Shown here piece by piece: positions 17,311 through 26,035 of a stretch of 60,570 bases of DNA; position 1 is the first letter of the stretch, and each line of letters opens with the position of its first letter. Below the pieces are notes generated by a model. That model did not search any database and was not told the origin of the DNA. It saw nothing but the letters and a program-made list of their open reading frames with translations. The position numbers and the translations under genes are program-made. The DNA comes from Gallionellaceae bacterium (GTDB lineage Bacteria > Pseudomonadota > Gammaproteobacteria > Burkholderiales > Gallionellaceae). Location: positions 1-60,570 of the forward strand of contig JAUQWW010000104.1 of the NCBI GenBank assembly GCA_030834965.1. Direction: 5' to 3'.

Positions 17311-18444
17311 TTATTTACTGCCTTTCTTAACTATTTTTTTGACGAGATGTCCTTCTTGCTCGCTAATTGCAGCAGGCCGGAAAACATCCACTTTGCGATA
17401 CCATTGATCTACCATGTAGATACGCCCGTCTTCGTCCACGGCGATGCCCTCAGGCAACAGGAAATTTCCGGGTCCGCTATTATCGGAGCGTGCACCAAGG
17501 AACATCAGCAGCTCCCCTTCCGGATTGAATATCTGCAGATTGGCAAATGCCGAATCGACCACGTAAGCGTTGCCTGCCGCATCGGTGTCTATCTCTTTTG
17601 GCCTGCCCAGGTTGCCGGGGGTCTTGCCAACTTTACCAAAGCTTTTCAAATAGTTGCCATCGGCATCGAAAATCTGGATACGAAAGTTGCCGCCATCAAC
17701 AATATAGAGTTTGTTGTCTATGCCGAAGGCTGCATCCCGGGGCAGGTTGAACTCACCCGGACCGGAGCCGCGCTTTCCGAAATCGAACAGGTGCTTGCCC
17801 GTGCGCGCATCGAATACGCGCACGCGGTGAAATTCGGGCTCGGAAGTGGAGCCGCCGATATCGATCGCATAAATGCGCTCGCCTTTTTTATCGACAGTGA
17901 CGCTTACCAGCCTGCTGAAAAACGTTGGTCCAGCCAGGCTGCGCAGGTACTTGCCATCGCGGTCGTAGACAAGAATAGTTTTTTGCGAGATATCGGCAAC
18001 ATAGAGGTTGCCGGCGGCGTCCACATCTATGCCGAGTGGTTTCATTAGACGGCCCGGCTCAGTTTCGCCGATCCTGAAATAACGGCCTGAAGGTACATCG
18101 AAGACCTTGACTACACGCGCTACCGTATCAGAAACAAACATGCGGCCTTTATGGACGGTGATGCCATAGGGTTTCTCAATACGCTCGCCGCCCGCTGTAC
18201 GCTCGCCTGTCAGAAACTCTTTGAGTTGTGAGTCTGATTGTACATTCTCCACGTCGGAGCTGCCGGTGAAAGTGCGTTCGTAATAGAAGCGCGGTTCGTC
18301 GGGCGGCGAGGGATACACCAATGGGCCCTGCTTGGGCATGGCTTGTGTTTTCGGTAATTCTCCGCAAGCTGTTAATCCCAGAAGAACCGCGCATAACAGC
18401 AAACTTAACGTGCTACGCCCCGAATAACCAGTATTGTGTATCAT
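17311..18444 (-). CDS. NHL-repeat lipoprotein, copy 1
   Basis: 377 residues from ATG 18444, chosen because the type II signal peptide with lipobox LTAC (Cys 27) follows directly. A GTG/ATG further upstream would bury it. After SPPDEPRFYYERTFTGSSD come six NHL units (MFVSDTVARVVKVFDV, LYVADISQKTILVYD, FHRVRVFDARTGKHLFDFGK, LYIVDGGNFRIQIFD, AYVVDSAFANLQIFN, IYMVDQWYRKVDVF). The opening PPDEPRF(Y)Y motif resembles the start of copy 3 (EDQPRFRYVGQ), so the three NHL proteins form one family. It is followed by the tetrahaem cytochrome gene about 400 bases on. Outer-membrane or periplasmic anchoring and protein binding are inferred from lipobox and propeller. Confidence 0.87.
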   Translation of the reverse strand: MIHNTGYSGRSTLSLLLCAVLLGLTACGELPKTQAMPKQGPLVYPSPPDEPRFYYERTFTGSSDVENVQSDSQLKEFLTGERTAGGERIEKPYGITVHKGRMFVSDTVARVVKVFDVPSGRYFRIGETEPGRLMKPLGIDVDAAGNLYVADISQKTILVYDRDGKYLRSLAGPTFFSRLVSVTVDKKGERIYAIDIGGSTSEPEFHRVRVFDARTGKHLFDFGKRGSGPGEFNLPRDAAFGIDNKLYIVDGGNFRIQIFDADGNYLKSFGKVGKTPGNLGRPKEIDTDAAGNAYVVDSAFANLQIFNPEGELLMFLGARSDNSGPGNFLLPEGIAVDEDGRIYMVDQWYRKVDVFRPAAISEQEGHLVKKIVKKGSK

Positions 18445-18734
18445 AAAATCTCCATTAGCCTCCGTTGCCCTTGTGGTGTGGCAAAGCACACCGACGTCTT
18501 AAAGACCGCTTTGCATCGTACTATATTTTTCAATATTTTTGCTAGTTTACCCCGTCAGCCCCTCCGCTAAATGGTGGGTGCGGTTTGAGTCTGCGGTTTT
18601 CTATTACATAGCGATATGCTTTGGATTGAGATAAAATTCACTCAGTTGAGTTCAACACAAATTTCCAGTCAGCGTAACTTTGGTGTGTGTAACCAATCAA
18701 ACCAATGGATGATAAATCGAAGGAAAACCGGCCA

Positions 18735-19895
18735 ATGAAAATATTTTGTACGAAGCGCGCAACGAGTCAACCAGCAGGTGCCAGCCAATCAAGAGCCATT
18801 GGGGGGGGGCGAACCTGTGCAGCTTTTGTGCTTGGCCTGAGTTTGGCATGGATATTCGGCACTTCTTCCGCACTGGCCGCACCCGGATACCGTACGCAAA
18901 AATCAGGCGAATCCAGTGCTGAAGAAAACTATAAAAGGCATTGTTCGGTTTGCCACGGTGACCGCGGCGCCGGCAACAGCAGGGCCAGCAGAGATCTGGT
19001 GCCCCCTCCGCGTAATTTCAACGAGGCTGCCAGTTTGACGCGCGGGATGATGATTTACATTGTCACCAATGGCAAGGCGGGCACTGCGATGGTGGGGTGG
19101 AAAAACCGCTTCAGCGAGAACGAGATTGCCGCGCTCGTTGACTACATTCGCGGCAGATTTATGCTGGTTGCCCTCGATCCACGTATTGGTCTCGGCCGCG
19201 GCGTTTATGGGCATTTCTGCCAGATTTGCCACGGCGACCGTGGTCAAGGCGTGCCATCCGCCGAAATGGCTGGCATCCCGCGCGATCTGACTACGCCTCA
19301 AGCCCAGGTGGGGCTGACCCGCGAGCGGCTAGTTAATTCCATCTCACATGGGCAGCATGGTCCCATCAATGCGGGCTTCGCTGAAAAATTGTCTGCTGAG
19401 CAAATTGACGCAGCCGTGGATTACATCCGCAAGGTATTGATTCCTGATCTATCCAAACTCGACGCGGTGCCTGCTTCAGGTGCTCAGGCAGGCAGCGGGG
19501 GTTCGCAACCAGCATCGGGCAAGAAAATCGACATGAGTGCGCCATTGCCCAAAGGCCTGGTTGGCAATGCACAACTTGGCGAGCAGTTTTATATGGCAAA
19601 TTGTGCGACTTGCCATGGCAAGAATGGCGACGCACAAGGGCCGCGAGCTTATTTCATCAATCCCAAGGTACGCAGCTTCCAGGACGAGTATGCACGCACC
19701 TCGCTTAATCGACCGGCGATCTTCAAATCTGTTACTGAAGGGCGTCCAGGTACTGAAATGCCGGCATGGGGCAAAGTGCTTTCCGAACAGGAAATTGCCA
19801 ATGTGACGGAATTCGTCTTTCAGAACTTTGTCATAAAATGCAGTGCCTGCGGTCTTAATCAGCCTAAACCCACGTCGAAAGCCATTACCAAGTGA
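18735..19895 (+). CDS. Class-I type trihaem cytochrome c (386 aa)
   Basis: The ATG at 18735 is preferred because AAGGAAAA lies upstream; an in-frame ATG at 18705 has none. A long signal sequence ends at ALAA. Three cytochrome c domains of the cbb3/CccA type follow, each with CxxCHG and a downstream methionine: CSVCHGDRGAGN, CQICHGDRGQGV, and CATCHGKNGDAQGP after a Gly/Ser/Pro linker. Motifs such as TEMPAWGKVLSEQEIANVTEFV are typical of the distal Met ligand region. It is divergent from the NHL/tetrahaem genes across a 290-base intergenic region and overlaps the next gene by 4 bases. It probably carries electrons in the periplasm, linking the conduit to a terminal oxidase or bc1 complex. Confidence 0.85.
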   Translation: MKIFCTKRATSQPAGASQSRAIGGGRTCAAFVLGLSLAWIFGTSSALAAPGYRTQKSGESSAEENYKRHCSVCHGDRGAGNSRASRDLVPPPRNFNEAASLTRGMMIYIVTNGKAGTAMVGWKNRFSENEIAALVDYIRGRFMLVALDPRIGLGRGVYGHFCQICHGDRGQGVPSAEMAGIPRDLTTPQAQVGLTRERLVNSISHGQHGPINAGFAEKLSAEQIDAAVDYIRKVLIPDLSKLDAVPASGAQAGSGGSQPASGKKIDMSAPLPKGLVGNAQLGEQFYMANCATCHGKNGDAQGPRAYFINPKVRSFQDEYARTSLNRPAIFKSVTEGRPGTEMPAWGKVLSEQEIANVTEFVFQNFVIKCSACGLNQPKPTSKAITK

Positions 19896-20902
19896 AATGG
19901 AAATTTCTGGCGGCGATGACCTCATGGGTCATCGCCGTTGCCTTTTGCGGCGTTGTGCAAGCGAATCCCATAAACGATAAGCAGCACACCGTTCATGATT
20001 CGGCACAACACGAAGCCGGGCGGAAAATCTACAATTTCCGCTGTTATTTCTGCCACGGTTATTCCGGCAATGCGCAAACAGTGGCGGCAAGTTTTCTGAC
20101 TCCGCCACCGGTAGATTTCACCAGCGCCAAGGCCAAGTGGTTTATTCCAGAGCACGTCGTATCGGTATTGCAGAAAGGCAAGCCCGGGACAGCGATGCCG
20201 TCGTTCAGCAAGACCCTTACTGAACAGGAAATAAAACTTGTTGCCGCGTTTGTGGTGGAGGAATTTGTGCGGCGCAAGGCGCCCAACACGCGCTATCACA
20301 CGCCGGAGAATGGCTGGTCGAACCACCAGCGTTACCAGGCAGCCTTTCCGTTTGCCACGGGTGAAATTTCCATTGGCCGTCCTTGGGAGGAACTGAGCGC
20401 CGAGCAAGCGCGCGGCAAGCGCCTGTTCCTGTCCACTTGCATTACCTGCCATGACCGCGGCGATGCGTCTGAAAAGGGCGGCGTTCCCTGGGAAACGCGC
20501 CCACTATCCTATCCCCGCAACAATTTTTCCTTTACCGCACCCCCGCCACCCGACGCGATCACCAGCGCCAGCCCCTACCGGCTGCACGATCTCCCACTGA
20601 ATATCAAAGGCATGACTCCCCTTGAACGCCAAGGCCAGAAACTCTGGCAAGACAACTGTGCCTTCTGTCATGCCGTAGATGGCACAGGCAAGAACTGGAT
20701 CGGAATGTTTCTCGAACCCCATCCGCGCAATCTGCGCGACCCTGCCTTCATGGGCGCCATCACGCGCGCGCGTTTGGTTGAGGCAATCCGCGAAGGTCTG
20801 TCCTATACGTCGATGCCAGCCTGGAAGTCCGTTCTCAGCGACAAGGAAATTAACGCCATCGTCGCGTATATCTCCAAGGCTTTTCACCCGGTACGCGACT
20901 GA
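19892..20902 (+). CDS. Second class-I type trihaem cytochrome c (336 aa)
   Basis: It starts with GTG at 19892, overlapping the previous stop as GTGA, so the two are coupled. The signal peptide ends at VQA. Three c-type domains carry CYFCHGYSGNAQT, CITCHDRG and CAFCHAVDGTGK. Met-ligand segments PGTAMPSFSKTLTEQEI and SYTSMPAWKSVLSDKEI lie in domains 1 and 3. The middle domain is less regular, with a Pro-rich insert (TAPPPPDAI). It is a homologue of its upstream partner but too divergent for a recent duplication. Likely a periplasmic electron carrier of the same pathway. A TauE/SafE gene converges on it 18 bases downstream. Confidence 0.85.
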   Translation: MKWKFLAAMTSWVIAVAFCGVVQANPINDKQHTVHDSAQHEAGRKIYNFRCYFCHGYSGNAQTVAASFLTPPPVDFTSAKAKWFIPEHVVSVLQKGKPGTAMPSFSKTLTEQEIKLVAAFVVEEFVRRKAPNTRYHTPENGWSNHQRYQAAFPFATGEISIGRPWEELSAEQARGKRLFLSTCITCHDRGDASEKGGVPWETRPLSYPRNNFSFTAPPPPDAITSASPYRLHDLPLNIKGMTPLERQGQKLWQDNCAFCHAVDGTGKNWIGMFLEPHPRNLRDPAFMGAITRARLVEAIREGLSYTSMPAWKSVLSDKEINAIVAYISKAFHPVRD

Positions 20903-20920
20903 ATACCCCTTTAGGGTCGC

Positions 20921-21730
20921 CTATAAAACTTTCGCCAGCAAATTCGTTGCCAGTGCGAGCAGCAGCATCGCGAACAGTTTGCGCAGCCATCCCAACCTCA
21001 TGCGATGCGCGACGAGGGCGCCGAGTGGCGCGGTCATCACGCTGCCCAGCGCGACCCATAGCAATGCAGGCAGATATACAAACCCCAAATTTGGCGCAGG
21101 CAGCATGGTAAGGCTCATGCCGGTGGCGATGTATCCCAGCGTGCCGCCCACGGCAACCGGGAAGCCGATTGCGGCGGAAGTGCCGATCGCGTTGCGCAGC
21201 GGAACGTTACACCACAAAAGAAACGGAACGACTACTGTGCCGCCGCCGATGGATACCAGACTGCTGATCCAGCCGGTGAAGCTGCCGACGGCAGTCATGC
21301 CTGCCGTGCCGGGCAATTGACGCGCAGCGCGGGGGCGCATGTCCAGTAGGATTTGAACTGCGGCGAAATACACAAACAGCCCGAAAAATATCCCCAGGTT
21401 GCGTGGCGAGATGACAGCGGCGGACAGGGCGCCCAGTGCAGTGCCGAGCAGAATGCCGGGGGTGATGGTGCGCACCACGCGCCAGTTCACCGCGCCATAC
21501 TGGTGGTGTTTGCGCATGCTGGCGAGTGAAGTGAACAGGATGGTTGCCATCGACGTGCCGAGTGCAAGGTGCATCGCATGCGCAACAGGAAAATGCTGTG
21601 CTTCGAACAGAAACAGCAGCACTGGCACCAAGATTGTGCCGCCGCCAATGCCGAACAGACCGCCGAACAACCCGGCTATAGCGCCGAGCGCCAGATAGCC
21701 AATCGAGGGATAGGCAAGCGCCCACTGCAT
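20921..21730 (-). CDS. TauE/SafE family membrane permease
   Basis: 269 residues from ATG 21730, one base after the stop of the EVE gene, so the two form an operon. About eight hydrophobic segments and the family hallmark GLFGGLFGIGGGTILVP near the N-terminus and WISSLVSIGGGTVVVPFL in the second half identify the TauE/SafE (DUF81) family, which exports sulfite, sulfoacetate or related anions. The substrate cannot be read from sequence. Its closeness to c-type cytochromes may be chance, since it shares transcription with the housekeeping EVE gene. Confidence 0.88.
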   Translation of the reverse strand: MQWALAYPSIGYLALGAIAGLFGGLFGIGGGTILVPVLLFLFEAQHFPVAHAMHLALGTSMATILFTSLASMRKHHQYGAVNWRVVRTITPGILLGTALGALSAAVISPRNLGIFFGLFVYFAAVQILLDMRPRAARQLPGTAGMTAVGSFTGWISSLVSIGGGTVVVPFLLWCNVPLRNAIGTSAAIGFPVAVGGTLGYIATGMSLTMLPAPNLGFVYLPALLWVALGSVMTAPLGALVAHRMRLGWLRKLFAMLLLALATNLLAKVL

Positions 21731-21731
21731 C

Positions 21732-22196
<465 letters not shown>

Positions 22197-22213
22197 ATTT
22201 TTTACTCACGAAT

Positions 22214-22239
22214 AAAAAGTGCGACCTGAAAGGTCGCAC
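22214..22239 (-). terminator. Rho-independent terminator after 6S RNA
   Basis: GTGCGACCT-GAA-AGGTCGCAC stem-loop (22219-22239) followed on the minus strand by TTTTTATT. It ends the transcript of 6S RNA just upstream of the EVE gene. Confidence 0.85.
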
Positions 22240-22248
22240 TTGAATAAA

Positions 22249-22428
22249 GCCCCCCGCCTGTGCCGTTGACCCAATATCTTGAACCTGGGTTCAAGAGGGC
22301 CGCTTCCCAGTTACATCAGGTACATCCGCAGGGGATGCGCACAACAGTAACATCAAGGGTCGCAACCTAAGCCTTAGCTTATCGGTTCAAAGAATTATGG
22401 ATCTGACGAACACCGCAGGGGACAAACT
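22249..22428 (-). ncRNA. ssrS: 6S RNA
   Basis: About 180 bases immediately downstream of zapA, the conserved place for ssrS in proteobacteria. The minus strand reads GTCCCCTGCGGTG near its 5' end and CACAGGCGGGG near its 3' end, which can form the closing stem. The 3' arm has CTTGAACCCAGGTTCAAG, the strongly conserved 6S hairpin, and the 5' arm of the bubble has the expected GATAAGCTAAGGCTTAGGTTGCGACC stretch. Known role: it binds the sigma-70 holoenzyme in stationary phase by mimicking an open promoter. The ends are estimated by pairing. Confidence 0.8.
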
Positions 22429-22486
22429 GTAACCAATGACTTACCCGGCGTATTTTGCTGGGTTCGTCAGATGGCTGGAAGTCTGA

Positions 22487-22801
22487 TCAAAACAACTCAT
22501 CCTGATCAGCAAGTGCCGTATCGATGGTTGCCTGCATGGAATTTATTCTACGCTTAAATTCACCCATGTCAAAACCGGCGCCAAGGCGCGTCGTCAGCAG
22601 CTCGTGGGAGATATTCAGGGCGGCCATGATGGCGATGCGCTCCACCATTGCAACTTTGCCGCTATCGCGAATTTCGCGCATTTTCTTGTCGAGATAGGCA
22701 ACCGCCTCGAGCAGTCCGGCACGTTCGTCTTCCGGGCAGGTGACGCGAAATTCACGGTCGAGGATGGTGACGTCCAGGGTCTTTATGCTGTCGCTGCTCA
22801 T
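22487..22801 (-). CDS. zapA: Cell division protein ZapA
   Basis: 104 residues: VTILDREFRVTCPEDERAGLLEAVAYLDKKM is the ZapA N-terminal domain, followed by IAIMAALNISHELL and a C-terminal coiled coil. ZapA bundles FtsZ filaments at the division ring. It overlaps the upstream zapB-like gene by 4 bases and is followed by 6S RNA, the standard proteobacterial order. Confidence 0.92.
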   Translation of the reverse strand: MSSDSIKTLDVTILDREFRVTCPEDERAGLLEAVAYLDKKMREIRDSGKVAMVERIAIMAALNISHELLTTRLGAGFDMGEFKRRINSMQATIDTALADQDELF

Positions 22802-22998
22802 GCTTCTTCTTCGGGTAACTGCGCCAACAGCCGCTCCAGCCGGACTTTGGCGCTGTCAATCTTGTCATGGTATTGGCGACCCTGGCTGAGCGCATGTGCC
22901 AGTTCCTGGCGCAACTGATGATTTTCCACGCGCAGGCGCTGAGTCAATTGCACTAACTGCGCCAACTTGCTTTCCAAAGTATCCAATTCTGCTTGCAT
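22798..22998 (-). CDS. ZapB-like small coiled-coil division protein
   Basis: 66 residues predicted to be a continuous coiled coil (LDTLESKLAQLVQLTQRLRVE, then NHQLRQELAHAL). Such small proteins precede zapA in many beta- and gammaproteobacteria and are annotated as ZapB-like (TIGR02449 type). Its overlap with zapA supports a joint role at the Z-ring. The coiled coil alone would not identify it. Confidence 0.75.
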   Translation of the reverse strand: MQAELDTLESKLAQLVQLTQRLRVENHQLRQELAHALSQGRQYHDKIDSAKVRLERLLAQLPEEEA

Positions 22999-23110
22999 GG
23001 AATGAACTATAGTTTAGAAAACTTCAACAAGTCAAACGGTAACAGGATTATTTGAAAGCAGTTTGGAGTACTGGTGGGCTATGGCATGCTCTGCATGCAA
23101 CTGCCTCTGC

Positions 23111-23285
23111 TATAATGCCTGTGCGTTGAGGTGCCGGATAGCTTGGCTGTCCAGTTAAACGGGAAACAGGTGAAATACCTGTGCTGCCCCCGCAACGGTA
23201 AGCAAGGGTGGGCGTATTACTATGCCACTGTGAGTGATCATGGGAAGGCGATGCGTTTTGTCTTGCGAGCCCGTATATCGGCCTT
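23111..23285 (+). promoter_or_regulatory. Promoter -10 and cobalamin riboswitch controlling btuB
   Basis: A TATAAT at 23111-23116 places the transcript start near 23123. The leader then shows the cobalamin riboswitch core: GTGCCGGATAG, GGGAAACAGGTGAAATACCTGTGCTGCCCCCGCAACGGTAAG-type pairing (in parts), GCCACTG at 23224, TGGGAAGGC at 23240, and the B12-box GCGAGCCCGTATATCGGCC ending at 23283. Binding of adenosylcobalamin normally switches off expression. The btuB ATG follows about 185 bases further on, leaving room for an expression platform. Confidence 0.9.
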
Positions 23286-23469
23286 GAATGCAGGAGTCTC
23301 CGAGAGAAATTGTGGGCTACTCCATAGGTCGGGAAATGCAGCGGGCGGCGCATGGACGGCAGAATGGCCAGCCATGCCGGTTAGCCACACTTCCCTCCTT
23401 ATGTTTGCGGCATTTCCTGTATTTGAACGTTCCAACGGGGAACCTTGGAGCTCATTCAGGAAAAATTCA

Positions 23470-25332
23470 ATGAAACAGCAGAAGCTTCTCGCCGCCATTT
23501 TATGCGCGGCCTCTCCCTTGTCTTATGCAGCAAACGAAGCGCTCGATGAAATCGCCGTGACGGCCACACGCATTGCGCAACCTGTAAAGCAATCGCTGAG
23601 CAGTACAACTGTGATTACCCAACAGGGCATCCGCGAATCGCAGGCAGTTGATGTGGCGGCCATCTTGCGCAGCGTGGTCGGGGTGGAAATCAATCAGGCC
23701 GGGGGAATGGGTAAAACCACCAACCTGCACATCAGGGGCACGAATGCCACGCATACTCTGATTTTGCTGGATGGCGTGCGTATCAGCTCCGCTACTTCGG
23801 GTACCGCCGCGATTCAAGAATTAATGCTCGACCAAATCGAGCGCATCGAGGTGGTGCGCGGGAATGTCAGCAGCCTCTATGGATCGGAAGCCATTGGCGG
23901 TGTGGTGCAGATTTTCACCAGGCGTGGCCGTGGCACACCTGCGTTCAACGTGAGCGGCGGCATGGGTAATCAGAACACACAACGCTTGTCCGTCGGACTC
24001 GGCGGCGCAGCCGGGAGCACAGACTTCAACGTGCAAGCTTCCGCGTTCAAGACCGATGGCGTGTCAGCCATCAATTCCATGCTTTTTCCCGGCGCCAATC
24101 CGGACAGGGACGGATACAAAAATACCAGCCTGTCGGCCAATGTGCGCCATGCGTTTAGCCTGGATCACAGCTTGACTGTTACTACTTTCAATAGCGAGGG
24201 CCATAACCAGTATGACAACGCCTTTGGCCCGCAGCCTGACAGCAATACCAGCAAATCCCAAGTGAGCAAATTCTCGCTATCATCGGACAATCGCCTGAGC
24301 GATACTTGGCAAAGTCACTTGCAACTGGCGGAAGGAATGGATGACACGCAAACTTTTCTGAACGGCCAGCTGGATTTGGCGAACGGCGCGGCTTTCAAAA
24401 CAAGCAATCAGCAGCTCACCTGGCAAAATAAACTGCAACTGGGCACGCATAACGTGCTTAACCTCGGCGTGGAGCATCTCACTCAGCGTGTCGCGAGCGA
24501 TGTTGCGTTCACGATAAAGAAACGTCGGGTGAACAGCCTGTTTGCGGGCTATACCGGCTATTACGGTTTACATCAGGTGCAGGCCAATCTGCGTCAGGAC
24601 AGTTATTCCGATTTTGGGCGGTCGAATACCGGTCTGCTTGGATATGGCTACACCATCAATGACGCCTGGCGCGCAACAGCAAGCATGAGTACTGCATTCA
24701 AGGCGCCAACGCTCAATGATTTGTTTTATCCATTTATAGATTTTGGCTGGGGTTTTACCTACGCAGGCAACCCCAATTTGCAACCGGAGCATTCGCGCAA
24801 TCGCGAAGTGGGCTTGCATTATGCGGAGGGTACGCAACGTTTCGATGCGGCATATTTTGACAACCGGATTCGGGACTTGATTACCGGTAATAATTTGCCC
24901 GCCTTTGCGATGGTCAACCTGGGCGAGGCGCGCATTGATGGCGTGGAATTCGGCTACGCCGGGCAGTTTGGCGACACAGGCGTGAAGGTCGCGTTGACTT
25001 CGCAGGATCCGCGCAACGCAGGTACCGGCCCAGCCTTGACACGCCGCGCCAGGCACCATGGCAGTGTCGGACTGTCGCGACAGTTCATGGCGTGGCAAGT
25101 TGGCGGTGAATGGCGGTACAGCGAATCGCGGCCCGATACCAATTTGGCAACCGGCAAGCCTGTTACCCTGCCTCGTTATAACGTAATCAATCTGACTGCA
25201 AACTATGCGATTAACAATAATCTGAAGCTAACGTTGCGTGCAGATAACCTGACCAACCAGAATGACGCCACAGCTTATGGCTACAACCCGCTGGGGCGCA
25301 CCATGTTTGTCGGACTGAACTACCAGCAGTAA
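23470..25332 (+). CDS. btuB: TonB-dependent vitamin B12 receptor BtuB
   Basis: 620 residues from ATG 23470 with AGGA upstream. A signal peptide (LSYA) is followed by a TonB box-like DEIAVTATR, a plug domain (VITQQGIRESQAVDVAAILRSVVGVEINQAGG, in parts; IRGTNATHTLILLDGVRI; IERIEVVRGNVSSLYGSEAIGGVVQIFT) and a 22-strand-type barrel. The riboswitch in front and the B12 genes behind identify the substrate as cobalamin or cobinamides. The end (MFVGLNYQQ) lacks the usual terminal aromatic residue. It is first gene of the operon and 115 bases before btuM. Confidence 0.92.
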   Translation: MKQQKLLAAILCAASPLSYAANEALDEIAVTATRIAQPVKQSLSSTTVITQQGIRESQAVDVAAILRSVVGVEINQAGGMGKTTNLHIRGTNATHTLILLDGVRISSATSGTAAIQELMLDQIERIEVVRGNVSSLYGSEAIGGVVQIFTRRGRGTPAFNVSGGMGNQNTQRLSVGLGGAAGSTDFNVQASAFKTDGVSAINSMLFPGANPDRDGYKNTSLSANVRHAFSLDHSLTVTTFNSEGHNQYDNAFGPQPDSNTSKSQVSKFSLSSDNRLSDTWQSHLQLAEGMDDTQTFLNGQLDLANGAAFKTSNQQLTWQNKLQLGTHNVLNLGVEHLTQRVASDVAFTIKKRRVNSLFAGYTGYYGLHQVQANLRQDSYSDFGRSNTGLLGYGYTINDAWRATASMSTAFKAPTLNDLFYPFIDFGWGFTYAGNPNLQPEHSRNREVGLHYAEGTQRFDAAYFDNRIRDLITGNNLPAFAMVNLGEARIDGVEFGYAGQFGDTGVKVALTSQDPRNAGTGPALTRRARHHGSVGLSRQFMAWQVGGEWRYSESRPDTNLATGKPVTLPRYNVINLTANYAINNNLKLTLRADNLTNQNDATAYGYNPLGRTMFVGLNYQQ

Positions 25333-25447
25333 TCGCGGTAGAGAGCGGCGACGGGCTTCGACGCCTGTGTTTTTCTGCTAAAGTTGCTGCCGGATGATAT
25401 TGCCTTAAGTTGATCGAATGTGTCTTAAATTGAAAGGAGAAACAGAA

Positions 25448-26035
25448 ATGAAATTGCTTACTCGACAAACCGGGATATTTGCCGCACTGGTGCTGTTCAT
25501 GATCGCCACACGCTTTTATAGCCATTTCGGCTCGGCGGTGTCATTGCCAGACGCCAGCCTGGCGGTATTCTTTCTGGCCGGATTTTATCTGGCACGGCTG
25601 GCCGTGCCAGCCGCAATGGTGTTGATATCCTTGTTGCTGGTGGCCGGAGGTGTTGATTATTACGCGATTGCCTTCCGTGGCGTAAGCGACTGGTGTTTTT
25701 CGCCTGCCTATTGGTTTCTGATTCCCACCTATGCGTGCATGTGGTACGGCGGCCGCTGGTATGCCGCACGCCAAAAGGCGAACTGGGCAAGTGTGGGATT
25801 GCTGGCTGCCGTGGCATGGGTTTCGACTACTGCTGCGTTCCTGATTTCCAATGGCAGCTTCTATCTGCTGTCGGGACGTTTTTCCGATATGAGCCTGGCT
25901 CAATATGCGGGGAGCGTCGTGAAATATTACCCGCTTTATCTGGGTGCCAGCCTGATGTACCTGGCGCTTGCGGCAGCGCTGCATGCGTTGCTGACAAACG
26001 TGCACAAAACGTCAGCAGACGCGGCGCGCAGCTAA
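25448..26035 (+). CDS. btuM: BtuM-type solitary B12 transporter (ECF S-component relative)
   Basis: 195 residues, about six transmembrane segments, preceded by GAAAGGAGAAACAGAA. A conserved-looking stretch GVSDWCFSPAYWFLIPTYACMWYGGRWY (in parts) places a cysteine at residue 83 at a membrane face. In BtuM of Thiobacillus denitrificans a single cysteine at about this position (Cys80) binds the cobalt of cobalamin and decyanates cyanocobalamin. BtuM proteins are solitary S-components that replace BtuCDF in some Gram-negatives. No btuC, btuD or btuF is seen in the window. Position between btuB and cobO supports B12 uptake across the inner membrane. The family call rests on context, size and the cysteine motif. 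Confidence 0.8.
   Translation: MKLLTRQTGIFAALVLFMIATRFYSHFGSAVSLPDASLAVFFLAGFYLARLAVPAAMVLISLLLVAGGVDYYAIAFRGVSDWCFSPAYWFLIPTYACMWYGGRWYAARQKANWASVGLLAAVAWVSTTAAFLISNGSFYLLSGRFSDMSLAQYAGSVVKYYPLYLGASLMYLALAAALHALLTNVHKTSADAARS

Noticed and set aside
1530-20902. MtrCAB/MtoAB or Cyc2 iron-oxidation system
   Set aside because: No decahaem MtrA-like protein, no MtrB-like CxxC barrel and no single-haem cytochrome fused to a porin were found. The locus has a different composition.
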